Shown here one piece after another: positions 36,218 through 47,119 of a stretch of DNA of 64,000 bases. The DNA is taken from assembly GCA_033439265.1 (NCBI GenBank), contig JAVTVX010000027.1, positions 2,123,001 to 2,187,000 of the forward strand, written 5' to 3'. The stretch's first letter is position 1, and every line of letters starts with the position of its first letter. The position numbers and the translations under genes were made by a program. The notes under the pieces are model-generated. The model was not told the DNA's origin, did no database searches, and saw nothing but the letters and a program-made list of their open reading frames with translations. This DNA comes from Dillenia suffruticosa. Its lineage: Eukaryota > Streptophyta > Magnoliopsida > Dilleniales > Dilleniaceae.

Positions 36218-36250
36218 CCCCACTACATTTTCGGCCTGCGTTCTTAGATA
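36034..36250. promoter_or_regulatory. probable divergent promoter, APO locus / RING gene
   Basis: The only non-transcribed-looking DNA between the candidate APO first exon (minus strand) and the leader of the RING gene (plus strand) is about 80-200 bases. A (CT)n tract at 36191-36217 lies on the RING side, typical of plant leaders. A shared promoter is inferred from position only. Confidence 0.35.
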
Positions 36251-36486
36251 GATGTGTATGCATATCTATCCTCGTCAAATTCTGTTTCAGATCTGAGGTT
36301 TTTGTTTTTACTTTTACCTCTCTCTTTTTTTCTTGATGTCTTATCATTTTTTTCCATCATCCGTTATTGTAATATGGATCTATCTTTTAAATTTTCGCTC
36401 GATTGAGTATATTAAAAAATTGCATTTTTATTAATTGGGTGCTTTCTGTAAGAGATACAAATTGAAACCCTTCTACGTTTTTGAGT

Positions 36487-36815
36487 AGGGTTTTGTGATT
36501 GAGTCTTGAAAAATTAGGTGTTAAGGGATCTGCTTATGCACATTTCATAGGGAAGCTCTTATTTCTCAGTTTTCTCATCTGGGTATTCACGTAAGATATG
36601 ACATCTTCATATGACTGATTAGGGTTTTGTGTGATTGAATCAGATTTTGAGAAATTAGATGTTTTGGATCTCCTTATGGACATTTGATGGCTGGGATTTC
36701 TTGCTTTTCTATTTTCTCATTTGGGTATTCATATGAGAGGCCAAATTTTTATATGAGGATTGATTGGGGTTTTGTATGATTGAACACAGGTGTGTTGAGA
36801 AATTAGGGTTAGGAA
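36487..36815 (+). repeat. tandem repeat of about 140 bp in the RING-gene leader
   Basis: About 2.4 units begin at 36487, 36621 and 36766, each with AGGGTTTTGT.TGATTGA, then GAGAAATTAG, then GATCT.CTTATG.ACATTT, TTTTCTCAT.TGGGTATTCA and an ATATGA...GATT end. The units are diverged (134 and 145 bases). The last partial unit runs straight into the start codon and contains GAACACAG|GTGTG, which could be a leader-intron acceptor. Confidence 0.8.
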
Positions 36816-37505
36816 ATGCCGAGTGGGTTTGGAGAATCATCAACTAGGGAACCCCAAAGCTCTTCCTGTTCATCAAGTGGTGGCACGAATGATGCCGGTG
36901 ATTTCGAATGCAATATCTGCTTCGAATTGGCTCAGGACCCAATTGTGACTCTTTGTGGTCATCTCTTCTGTTGGCCGTGTCTTTACAAATGGTTGCATCT
37001 TCATTCACGTTCCCAAGAATGCCCAGTTTGTAAAGCTCTTGTACAGGAGGAGAAATTGGTTCCTCTTTATGGTAGAGGCAAGAATTCGACTGACCCACGA
37101 TCAAAATCGATTCCCGGGATAAATATACCGCATCGTCCTGCTGGACAAAGGCCTGAAACAGCTCCTTCGCCTCCTCCTCCACAACCGGGTCAATTTTCGG
37201 ATGGAGGCTTTGGATTCATGGGAGGATTCATGCCAATGGCGAGTGCGAGGTTGGGTAATTTATCTTCGTCTGCTGCATTTGGTGGTTTGTTCCCATCATT
37301 GTTTAATATTCAAGTCCATGGATTTCCTGATGCTACTGTTTATGGGACAACGTCTGGTTTTCCGAATGGATTTTCCAATTCCTTTCATTGGGGTCATGGT
37401 CATACCTACCCACGAACGAGTCTAGGACAGCAAGCTGATTCCACCTTGAAGAACCTCCTTCTTCTTATATTTGTCATAGTGGCACTTTCTTTGATACTGT
37501 TTTGA
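36816..37505 (+). CDS. RNF5/RNF185-type membrane-anchored RING E3 ubiquitin ligase
   Basis: Single-exon 229-aa protein. A Ser-rich N-terminus (about 1-28) precedes a C3HC4 RING finger whose zinc ligands are C32, C35, C47, H49, C52, C55, C69 and C72 (CNICFELAQDPIVTLCGHLF). A Pro- and Gly/Phe-rich linker follows, and a C-terminal hydrophobic anchor (LLLLIFVIVALSLILF, 214-229) ends at the last residue. This layout is that of ER-anchored RNF5/RNF185 and plant RMA-like ligases, which ubiquitinate misfolded or regulated membrane proteins with E2 partners in ER-associated degradation. The length is close to that of Arabidopsis relatives of about 226 aa. The start is the first ATG after the leader repeat. 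The longer frames read in the other phase or strand here are shadows. Confidence 0.93.
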   Translation: MPSGFGESSTREPQSSSCSSSGGTNDAGDFECNICFELAQDPIVTLCGHLFCWPCLYKWLHLHSRSQECPVCKALVQEEKLVPLYGRGKNSTDPRSKSIPGINIPHRPAGQRPETAPSPPPPQPGQFSDGGFGFMGGFMPMASARLGNLSSSAAFGGLFPSLFNIQVHGFPDATVYGTTSGFPNGFSNSFHWGHGHTYPRTSLGQQADSTLKNLLLLIFVIVALSLILF

Positions 37506-39334
37506 ATGATATTTCTTCTTTCTGTTTGACTTGGTTGACCCTTTTCTTGCTAATGCTGTTTTGAATGATTTTTCTTCGTTCTTTGATTCTGTAAATTTGC
37601 AATGCGAGTAGCTACCCTAATGTTTTGTCTGAATGTTGGGTGTATAATGTTTCTGATTGAAAAACGTAAACATGTTTGTCTTCCATTACTGAAGTGTAAG
37701 ATCCCCCCCCCCCAAGGTGCTGATGTGCCATTAGGTACGTTTCTTGGCTGGAATTGCCCATTGCTAAAAGAAATAAACACAGCTGAAGGATTTAAAATCT
37801 GGAATACTTTGATGTAAACTTGTAAAGCACTAGAGTCTGTACATTGCTTAATCATGCATGTCCCAGTCAGGAATGAAAATTTTGCCCTCCAAGAATAGTT
37901 TACCATGTGATTTTCTTTCGCTAACTCCCAACTGAATTGACAGTCTTTGGAATTTCAGTTTTGAGTAGTAATGAAACTAAAAATGCGGGCTGATAAAAGA
38001 TTTTGTATATTTATTTGGAGCAGTATGAGCAATTAGATTTGGGAATTCAAGGGTCTAGTTGCCCTGATCGGATTCCCCCTAATGCAGGGATGCTATTTTC
38101 TGACTTCTATGTAACATTTTTAATTACCCTTTATAGACGTTGAGGATAGGGAACCTGATGCTGGAAAAAGGAAAACCTGCAATTACCGCAAGATGGGGCA
38201 TGAAGGTGGGAACCTGAGTGACCCTGAGGCTTCCCCCAGCACCTCATGTACTTATGACAGTCCCCCCCCCAACCCCCCCACCCCCAATTTTCTTGTAAAC
38301 TTTCTTGGTGGGAAGGTTGAATTTTTTAAGGTGCAAACTACCAAGGCGTAGCTTATATTCAACCTTAAGTACACTAGTTGCCAGAAAAAGGAAGTAGTTG
38401 ATCCGATGATGTGGGGTGTTGTATTATGGTTGATTTTGGTGCTTGAAATTTATTGTTTTTGACTGGAGATCAGGGCTCACATGTGGTGATTTTGAGTTTT
38501 GTTTGGTAATTGACATGGGTTGATGTTAACACTTAGTCTGAAGAAGGGCGGGGGGTGTGATCTTGTACATAGACTTGCAAAATCTCATGTAGAATTATGG
38601 ACAATTTATTGGATGCGTGTCCCTGGCTAATGTCTGTCAATAGATTAATCACAATGACAGATTCAGCTGTTCTAGCTCTTGGTCATGGCAACTCATGTCT
38701 TCTTCTTCCCCTCCACCCTTAAATGTTGTTTCCTTTTCCTCATTTTCTTTTGTTCGTTATTGCACTAGAATTTTGTTTTCTGATCGGCAATAGTGATTGG
38801 GGAGAAAGCTAAGAATTTTAGGAGATCATCAAAATTAGATCTGTCTTTCTCCGGACAAAACAAGCCTGCTATGTCCCAAGATTTGTGAACTCGCCACACC
38901 TCGAGGCTTTGGACATTTTATTATTTTCAATATTAGCACGAAGCTAGTTGATTGCCATAATAAGTATTTCTGTCAATACCCAAAAAAAAAAAAAACTCTT
39001 AGTTATAAGTATTTCTGTTTAGTCATTTTAATAAAAAAGTTATTTTTCAGCACTTTTAATTAAATGTTTAAAATTATTTTAAAATAATTTTTAATAGTTT
39101 TTTTTTTTTCAAATACCAATGCTTGTTATTTTTAAATTGACTTATAAAGTGAGAATTACTTATTCGAAATCGAAGTCAAATATTGAACAACGTTATATTT
39201 ATCGCATTTCACGAGTGGCCATAATGGTCGTGCGGTGAATTTATCCTATGGAGGCCTAAGTTTACTGAAGTCGTCTGCTTTTCTGGTTTTGCAAATTCTT
39301 TTGGGATAAAGTTACTTTTCACGTGATGCATTTT
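37506..39334. other. 3' flank of the RING gene and intergenic DNA
   Basis: The first few hundred bases are probably 3' untranslated sequence. Homopolymer C runs occur at 37703-37713 (C11) and about 38262-38280 (C9 and later C runs). No second gene was recognised; open frames here are 118 codons or fewer and without a domain. Confidence 0.5.
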
Positions 39335-39460
39335 CAAGAATCGAAGTGAAATCTCTTAATTAAAATTTAAATTTAAATTTTGAGAATAAAAATAATTATA
39401 TTTAAAAATCTCTTCCTACAAAGGATTTAATAATAACTCAAATTAGATTAATTCAAACAG
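39335..39460 (+). repeat. tRNA-derived SINE-like copy, family S1 (body only)
   Basis: Blocks: TTAAATTTTGAGAATAAAAA, AAAATCTCTTCCTACAAAGG, then AACTCAAATTAGATTAATTC. The head is missing or unrecognisable. It ends about 165 bases before the foldback element at 39.6 kb. Confidence 0.5.
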
Positions 39461-39625
39461 AAAATGTTCTCTACAGATTTTTTTTTTTTTTTTTTTTGTA
39501 CAATGCCTCTTATAGTGTTCTATGTATATGGCTGTGCCTTGCAAATCACGGACACGGCCGAATAATACCATCAATCCTTGAGGTGGGGCAGGCCACCATA
39601 AGGCAAAGAGCGTGCAAGACCGGTA

Positions 39626-40370
39626 CGAGTAATGTTCTGAATTACACCAAAAAAAAATTTTAAATGACACAGAAAGAAAAATAATTCCGAAAATAATTCC
39701 GAAAATAATTCCGAAAATAATTCATCTTCATCGCGTTTTGAACTCGCGACACCATGTGACAGTACGCGATTGGCTGAAGGCCACGTATCGCGTCTTCAAA
39801 ACATGACAAGTCGCCGCCCACGACGATCCTCTCTGCCTCCCTCGCCCACCCGCCCACGGCGATTTCTCTCCCTCCCTCCCCTGCCCATTGCTCCGCTTCG
39901 CTCCCCCTCCCTCCCCCCGCACCTCTCTCCCTCCCTTCCCCCTCCGCCCGCGGTGCTACAACTCCCTCCCTCCTCCCCCCTGCGGCCCCTCTCTGGCCCC
40001 CTCTCTCCCTCCTCCCCTCTCCCTCCCTCCTCCCCCCGTGGCCCCCTCTCTCCCTCTCCCTGGCCCCCTCTCTCTCACGCGGCCCCCGCGGGTGGAGGGA
40101 GAGAGAGGGGGCCACAGGGAGAGCGGAGCGGAGCAACGGGTGGGGGAGGGAGGGAGAGAGGATCATCGCGGGCGGCGGAAGGAGCGGCCGTCGGGCATTG
40201 CGGGCGGCAGCTTGTTGTGTCTTTAAGACGCGATACGTAACCTTCAGTCAATTACGTGCTGTCACGTGGTGTCGCGGGTTTAAGACGCGATAAAGATAGG
40301 TTATTTTTAAAATTATTTTCCTCTCCGGATCATTTATTTTATTTTTTTTATATAATTCGGAACATTACTC
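39626..40370. mobile_element. foldback transposon 1 with G+C-rich hairpin core
   Basis: The element is essentially one inverted repeat of about 745 bp. The outer ends GAGTAATGTTCTGAATTA (left) and GAGTAATGTTCCGAATTA (right, reverse complement) pair. The pairing continues inward through CGCGACACCA.GTGACAG, GAAGG..ACGTATCGCGTCTT and a pyrimidine-rich left arm facing a purine-rich right arm. The flanks AGACCGGTA (39617-39625) and AGACCGGTC (40371-40379) look like a 9-bp Mutator-type target duplication, but AGACCGGTCT is itself palindromic, so they could instead extend the inverted repeat. No transposase. The long open frames in the core (up to 168 codons) are low-complexity by-products. Confidence 0.85.
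39680..39722. repeat. 12-bp tandem repeat in the left arm of foldback 1
   Basis: ATAATTCCGAAA occurs three times in a row, followed by a partial unit. The opposite arm has only one matching AATTATTTTC stretch, so the repeat expanded in one arm only. Confidence 0.9.
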
Positions 40371-40385
40371 AGACCGGTCTCTCTC

Positions 40386-40428
40386 TTTGATGTAGAGTTT
40401 GTAGAGTTTGTATACTCTATCAAAGGCC
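40386..40428. repeat. small imperfect hairpin beside foldback 1
   Basis: CTTTGATGTAGAGT and ACTCTATCAAAG form arms around a loop containing GTTTGTAGAGTTTGT. It lies just outside the right end of the foldback element and contains a repeated GTAGAGTTT word. Confidence 0.6.
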
Positions 40429-41370
40429 AGGGCGGCATGACAACCCTAAGTAACTGGGTTACATTACAGAGGCAGCCCGAGCGAGCCCCCTACCGATCTC
40501 TTGCCAATATAGAGTGTACTTGCCTATGGTGATTAAAATAAATTTTAGTCTCAATCTATATTCTTAACATGAAAATTAAAAAACAATTAGTTGTTTAATG
40601 AAAGAAGATTAAGAAAGCACCTCTAGAGTGCAAATAGTACACTTTTTGTACCCGTTCGAGACCGACTTTGACTTTGGCTTGCTTTTGATTTTGTCTTCTG
40701 GGATCTTAGGTCTAATAGAAAAAATGAAAATACATAAACAAATAATGAGATAAAAAAAGTTAAGTGTCATCTGAATCACCGAGGATAAGATACAATCATT
40801 GGCGGGCGAGGGAGAGTCAGCTGCTGGACCCAAGACAAAACGCGTTACAGCCTAACTTTGGGTGACCCTCCTGTTTTTTTAGGTGATTTAATTGAAATGA
40901 TAAATTATACTGCAGCTCTTTGTCATGTATTGGGTCCGGAGGACAGGACACCTCCCACTTGCCCTTCAAAATTTTGACTTGCCCTTTCAACTTTGTTCCA
41001 CTAGGACACTGAACCTCTTTGTACCGCAACTTGACTGCTACAAGTTGAATTCAAAAGAAAGACTCTATGGCATGGAATTTGAATCTGGGTCTGTGTCGGC
41101 CCGAATTACAGGCTGTATATGCACAAGATGGGAAAAGCTACTTGCTTCCATGCAGTAGGGTAGGTACCACTGGACATAATTAATTTTTAGTAAGCTGCCG
41201 TACGATAAAAAAATCAAAGATGAAATAAAAAAAAAAGATACATCCAGAAGAGAATACAATATGCATTTAAGATTTTAACGGTAATCCGTACTTAAAGTTA
41301 TAACATTTAAAAAAATCTTAAAATGTAGCCGACCATTCCCTGCTCACCTCCTCCTATATGAGAAATATAT

Positions 41371-41372
<2 letters not shown>

Positions 41373-41417
<45 letters not shown>
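41373..41417. repeat. (TA)n microsatellite
   Basis: About 22 AT/TA units, nearly perfect. Confidence 0.95.
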
Positions 41418-41423
<6 letters not shown>

Positions 41424-41808
41424 CACAAATTTAATTATATTGACACTAATGATAATAGTTATTACAATAATCAACGGTGTTGCCGTGGATATTAGTTTCT
41501 CGAATAAAATCTCGTCTTTAAATTTTATATATGACAAAAATAAATATTAAAAAAATTTTACACTTTAAGAGTCTAACTCAACTTAAATAGGATTTAGTTG
41601 TATTCAATGTGTGAACCAAATACCGATAGTTTATTATTTTGAGTATTATCTTTTAAATAATTTTTTATTTTATTTTATTTTTTAAGATTTTTTGTTGAAT
41701 GAGTTATATGTAATTTGTATTTCATGTTTCTATAAGATTCAAAGTTTATATGTATCTTATATATATTTTTTCTTTATTTCAGACTCTTTACAAAAATACA
41801 AGAAAATC

Positions 41809-41810
<2 letters not shown>

Positions 41811-41835
<25 letters not shown>
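41811..41835. repeat. (TA)n microsatellite
   Basis: About 12 TA units followed by GTATG repeats. Confidence 0.9.
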
Positions 41836-41847
<12 letters not shown>

Positions 41848-42074
41848 ATCCACCCTTTCTTTATCACCGTATCAAATCAGAAATCACTCTGTGCATTAGA
41901 TAAATCCTTGTAAGTGTTTGTGGCGCGGGCCTCATTAGATACTGGGGGCGGAGGACGAGGGCGGGCCACACGATGGAGAGAAATTTCAAATGTGGCAATT
42001 AATATCCTCGCGTGTAAGTTATTTTGGATATTTTTGGCTTATATGAATATTTTTCAAAGTCATGAGTTTAAGGA

Positions 42075-42100
42075 GGAGAGAGAGAGAGAGAGAGAGAGAT
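42075..42100. repeat. (GA)n microsatellite
   Basis: About 13 GA units. Confidence 0.95.
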
Positions 42101-44017
42101 TTGGTGCCATACATAAATATTTTTAATAAATAGACCAATCGTCGTGCTGCCATACAGAGTGATTTGGTGCTCTCCAATAGAGCCGTGAATATGGGTCAAC
42201 CCGGCTTTGCCTCAAAATGAGAGGGTTTGGACCTATTTTTTGACCCGATATCAGAAAAAGGGTTTTATGAGCCGACTTGTATGATATCAACGCAGAGAAA
42301 AGAAAAATAAATAAATAAATAATAGAGGCATCATAAAAAGTCATAATTCTTGCCCTCTTAAAATTATTACTCTCTTATAAATATAACACCAAATACCTCA
42401 ATTTGGTTAATTTTTTTAATTTATTTCTATTTCTATTTTACATCATTTATATTTTAATTAAAAAAGTGTAAAATATTTTAAATTTTATAGACAAAAATCA
42501 ACACTTTTCATAGAAATAATTAAAATTATCATTATATTTATAATATTTTTTTTACATAAAAAATTTCACATAATCTTAATTAAAATCTTAATCCTAGTAT
42601 AATTTTTGAAGAGTAATAATTATACTAAATTCATGTATTATCCGAGTACATAATATACTTAGTTTTGTAATTTATTTTATGGGTTTGATATTTTAAAATT
42701 TTCTTAATATATGATTATCGATTTTATTATTTGTATGTATTGATGGTTGCATATTTGAATAATAATAAATTCAATTTTTATTTTATTTTATTTTATTTAA
42801 ATAGAAAAAAAGACAGACTCTCATGAGGACAAAGCTGAAGTCGCCGCTTTTCGTTGACTTTCTCGTCCCTACTTTATTTTTTGACCCACCCAAAGGCCCC
42901 TAGTGTCGGTGAGGGTATCCCATTTAAAAATCATTAATCTCAAAATAATGAAGTCCCAAACATGGACTTAAAGCAAATATAAAATTAATTAATTAAAAAT
43001 ATACCAGGTGCTGCAAATAAATTAAAAAAAAACCAATATTTTATGTCAAGAAAATAAATAAAAAATACCAAATTATTAACCATTAAAATAGTAATGGCAG
43101 TGATCAATATGTCATGACAATCTATAATCAAAATATTTTTTTATTAAATAAAATAACTTTTTTTTTTTTGGGTACTCCCATGTTGATTGATCGAGTAGCT
43201 ATGATACTAAATATTTCACAAAAACAGACCTTTTTGTGGTAATAAATAAATAATTATAATTATAATTTAAATCAAAAATTTCATAATAAATAAACACACA
43301 TCAAAATAATATTAATGGGTCATTTCACAATCCTTCTGCCCACAAATTAAAAATAAAAATAAAAAAAGATAAAGTTGCTTATTTAAAAATCCTTCTTGAT
43401 ATTAAAGATAGAGTTGCGGGACACTGATGTGAAGCACATGGAATTGCGCATTTAAAAATGCTTTCATAAAGTTGCTTCTCTGAATCTTCATGGGCATGGG
43501 AGGGGCTCACATGCCCTTAAATGATACTCTTGTTAGCTCCTTTCATATTAACCCATTAAGGTCTTTTTCATTTTTTAGTGAAAAGTGAAAGTATAGTTCG
43601 CTAAGTATTCATCGCGCACATTAAAGTCTTTTTCAAGCACACCATTTCCCCTCCCTCTCGAGCATATAAATTTAGATTGGTTTCACATTTATCATCGACA
43701 ATATTTAAGCTTTTTTTTTAAATATCTCTTTTACAGTTTTATATAAATTAAATTATCTGAAATATAAATTGATATATATCGATAGTTATTATACTTCATA
43801 ATTTTTTTAAAATAAAATAATTTTGAATCTTAATAATAATTCTAATTTATTTATCACCCGTGAGAAAAAAAATGTTATTTTCTCATTTATATTGCCTTAA
43901 TTCCCATGGGCTTCCTATTAAACTCAGAAAAAAAAAAAGCTAAATATATAAATTTTTACATTCAGTCGGAATTACAAGTGGAGATGAGTTTTGCTTCCAA
44001 AATTTTGTATTTTCTTT

Positions 44018-44018
44018 C

Positions 44019-44093
<75 letters not shown>
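44018..44093. repeat. compound (TA)n(GA)n microsatellite
   Basis: About six to seven TA units run directly into about 31 uninterrupted GA units, one of the longest perfect GA tracts in the window. Confidence 0.95.
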
Positions 44094-44095
<2 letters not shown>

Positions 44096-44399
44096 TGGCC
44101 TATTTTCACTCGTAATTGAACTGTGAAAGTACAATTATATTGTTACTAAAAATTATGATAAGTTTTCCTTTCTTATTTCATAATAGTAGAAACTTACAAT
44201 CATTTGTAAATTACATATACTAGGAATGGACGTACACTAACCTAATAATCGAGGTCCATGTCGGTGATCATATCTGGCATCATTACTAGCATAGGTGGCA
44301 ACCATTTTTTATTTTCATTTTTGTTTTGGAGTTTAAATCAAAAGTTTACTTTTTATAGGTATGGAAGAGATCTCCGCTTTTTTTTTTTTTTTTCTCTTC

Positions 44400-44480
44400 T
44401 GTGTCTAAAATTATATTTCGATTAATTTAATTCGAGTGTTTACAAAAAAACTCTATTTATGGGTTAATCGAATAATAATT
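44400..44480 (-). repeat. S1 SINE body fragment
   Basis: On the minus strand: AAATAGAGTTTTTTTGTAAAC, ACTCGAATTAAATTAATCG, AAATATAATTTTAGACAC, the 3' half of the S1 body. The 5' half and head are absent. Confidence 0.5.
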
Positions 44481-45994
44481 GTTGGACTATTTTGCGCTTA
44501 GCAATTAATGCAAGTGTTGCAAGGTCACATGGGTAGAGAGAAAAATGTCATTTTATGATCACACTTTTCCCACTACTTCCTAAATTTCATTATCCATTTC
44601 CATCCTTTCCTAGCCATGGCCGGACCTTGTGGCTCATCGAGGTCCCACCCAAAAGCAACGTGTAGCCTTTTGATATTTTTCACTTATATTATTAATTTAT
44701 TATCTTAATTTTTCTTCGGGATATCTAATTAATATAAGCTATTTCTTTTAAGCAAAAATTTTTATAATAACATATCGATAGTTATATTAATCATCACTTT
44801 TTACTCTTTTGACTAACCAAAAAAATGAAATCTTTGTTTCAAAAAAGAAAAAAGAAAAAGCATGAAACTTAGCGTAAGTTTGATTGAAATATAAAATGGG
44901 AAGAAAACGAGAAAAAAAAAAAGTAAACATAGGATGAAATATAAGATTATTTTTGTTTAATTCAGAGTAAAAATAGGAATGGAATAAAAGAGGGGTGAAT
45001 AGCCCTTTCACATAAGGAAAAATTTTCTTTCGTTTATAAATGGATCGAGGTTGAAATAAAAATTTATGGATAAAATTATTATTATTATTTTTTAATTTTA
45101 TATGATTCAAGAAGAATAATATCTATTTTTTCCCTCTCCCTCCGCTTTTCACTCCAATCAAACACGGAAAAATAATATCTATTTTTTTTTCCTTTCATTC
45201 TTATCAATTAAATAGAAAAAAATGTATTTACTTTTGTCGGATAAATTTTCTCCTTTCATTCTTCTTCCTCTTTCACAAATCAAAGTTACCCTCAGATCAA
45301 ATTGGGGTGAGAGAATTGGTGCTTCGGGAGAGATGTGGACACAAAAACCAAACATACATGTGAAATTATTCATACCAAAAATAAATCATGAGAAAATCCA
45401 TATATTCAAGTTAGGGATTGCCCTTTGAGAACTAGTGGTCGTGACCCATAGACTCGCAATGATCATGTTAGGGACTTAGCACAATAAAATGGGTCTACGG
45501 AATTTCCAGAAAATACTATGACAAGAGCTTTGGTTGGGGTTGCATTTAATTTCATTGCACTCGTTTGGGTGCAGAAAAAAGAGGAGAATTAACAAAAGAC
45601 TTTCCAGCTTCAACACCATAGAAATGGTGATTTAAGATATTCTGGGCAATCAAAATTTCACTATTTAAAAAATAATTTTGAAAATCTGAAATAAATAATA
45701 TTTGTCGTAACTATTATTTAATGCCGACTATTATCTATCGATTAGACAGACATGAGAGTTAGAAAATTAAAGGGCCAAAAAGGTTCCAAATGAGCTATGG
45801 TAGTTTTGAAAATGTGTAAAGTTCAGTACCAAAAAAAAAAGAAAATGTGTAAAGTTGAAGAAGAGATTCAATTATGTTTGATGTTATGTTTTTGTTTTCC
45901 AAACCGATGACGTTGAAGCCAAGGTAAGTAAAAGAGGTTGTGTTGGAGCTTTCACCGACACTGATGGCCAAGCGCCAAGAGAAAAGGACTCGGG

Positions 45995-45998
<4 letters not shown>

Positions 45999-46061
<63 letters not shown>
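45999..46061. repeat. (GA)n microsatellite
   Basis: About 31 uninterrupted GA units followed by GGGAGGGAGGG. Confidence 0.95.
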
Positions 46062-46067
<6 letters not shown>

Positions 46068-46876
46068 AGGGTTGTGCATTTAAGTCCATGTAGTTTGAAG
46101 AGTGACAAAGCTTAAATTGATTGGGGTGGTGTGTTGCCCACGCATTAGGCTGATTTCACGGCCCCTTTTGCTCTTTGGTACTTTAATCTCTGCCCCGCCT
46201 AACCCCAAATACCACACATTCACTTCAAAATTTTCACTCTACACATGGTAATATAAAATGACAAAGATCTCTTTCCCTTAAAATCTCAAATTTTAATTTC
46301 TCCAATATAACTAAAAAGAAAAAAAAAAAGAAGCAACCTAGTTCTATCCCTAATGATATGAATATCTTATGTTATAAAATTACCCGTTTTAATTAAAAAA
46401 AATCTTAATTATGATATTATTGATATATATAATTTTCATTTTAACATTACTATTTTTGATTAAAAGGGTTTAACCATGTCGGTCAACCTGATATGGCTTT
46501 TAACTTTTCATAATATGCCCACTTGATAATGTGCCTCATAATTTTGACTTCCCATATTTGAAACCTTGTTTTGAACATGGGATACAAGAAACTTATGAAA
46601 AATGCCATTATTCAACTCTAAAATATTAATTTTGAAACCGTAGGTGTAGAGCAACCTAATTTCAATTAGTGAAATGGTTTGTGGAAACTAATATTTGACT
46701 AAAAGCAATACTAATAACAAACCTTTGTGCTACCATTATTTAAATTCATCCTTAATATTTTAAATGTTACAATTGTTTTTCTAATGGGAGGAACGCGCAT
46801 TTAACATAACAGCCATACCTTTGCCTACTCCTCTTGAAGAAGGAAAGAAAACAAAATCCACAGAATCATTCTATTC

Positions 46877-46883
46877 TATAAAT
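46877..46883 (+). promoter_or_regulatory. candidate TATA box of the GATL gene
   Basis: TATAAAT lies 243 bases before the chosen start codon. With transcription starting about 30 bases downstream, the leader would be about 210 bases and would include the (CT)8 tract at 47101-47116. It is position-based and unproven. Confidence 0.35.
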
Positions 46884-47119
46884 CCTAGAAAACATGAGAT
46901 GGAAGCCCTCAGGAAGAACAGACAAAACAAAATCGAGTCAACAGTAAATTTAGAAAGGTTCCCAGAAATTCCCAAAATGTCTTTTTTTTTATTAAATTCA
47001 GTAAAATAAAATAAAAACCCAACCCCATCACTCCTTGACTTCACTCCCTGGCCTCCCCCTCTTTTATGAAACGAGGAATCAGCCCCAACCCAATACCAAA
47101 CTCTCTCTCTCTCTCTACA

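Larger units (their letters stand above)
40430..46870. other. A/T-rich intergenic region with microsatellites
   Basis: No gene recognised across 6.4 kb. Minus-strand frames at 40609-41029 contain a Cys-containing stretch, but no family was recognised and they lack consistent splice sites. The microsatellites and one SINE body are listed separately. A near-leader (GA)n tract at 46 kb has no gene attached to it that I can identify. Confidence 0.5.

Noticed and set aside
39660-40240. Frames of 112-168 codons rich in Pro/Ser/Arg or Gly/Glu/Arg
   Set aside because: Same cause: the G+C-rich arms of foldback element 1 have few stop codons.
40609-41029. Minus-strand frames with Cys/Pro-containing stretches (RYKEVQCPSGTKLKG)
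   Set aside because: Looks somewhat protein-like, but it cannot be joined to neighbours by good splice sites and no family was recognised.
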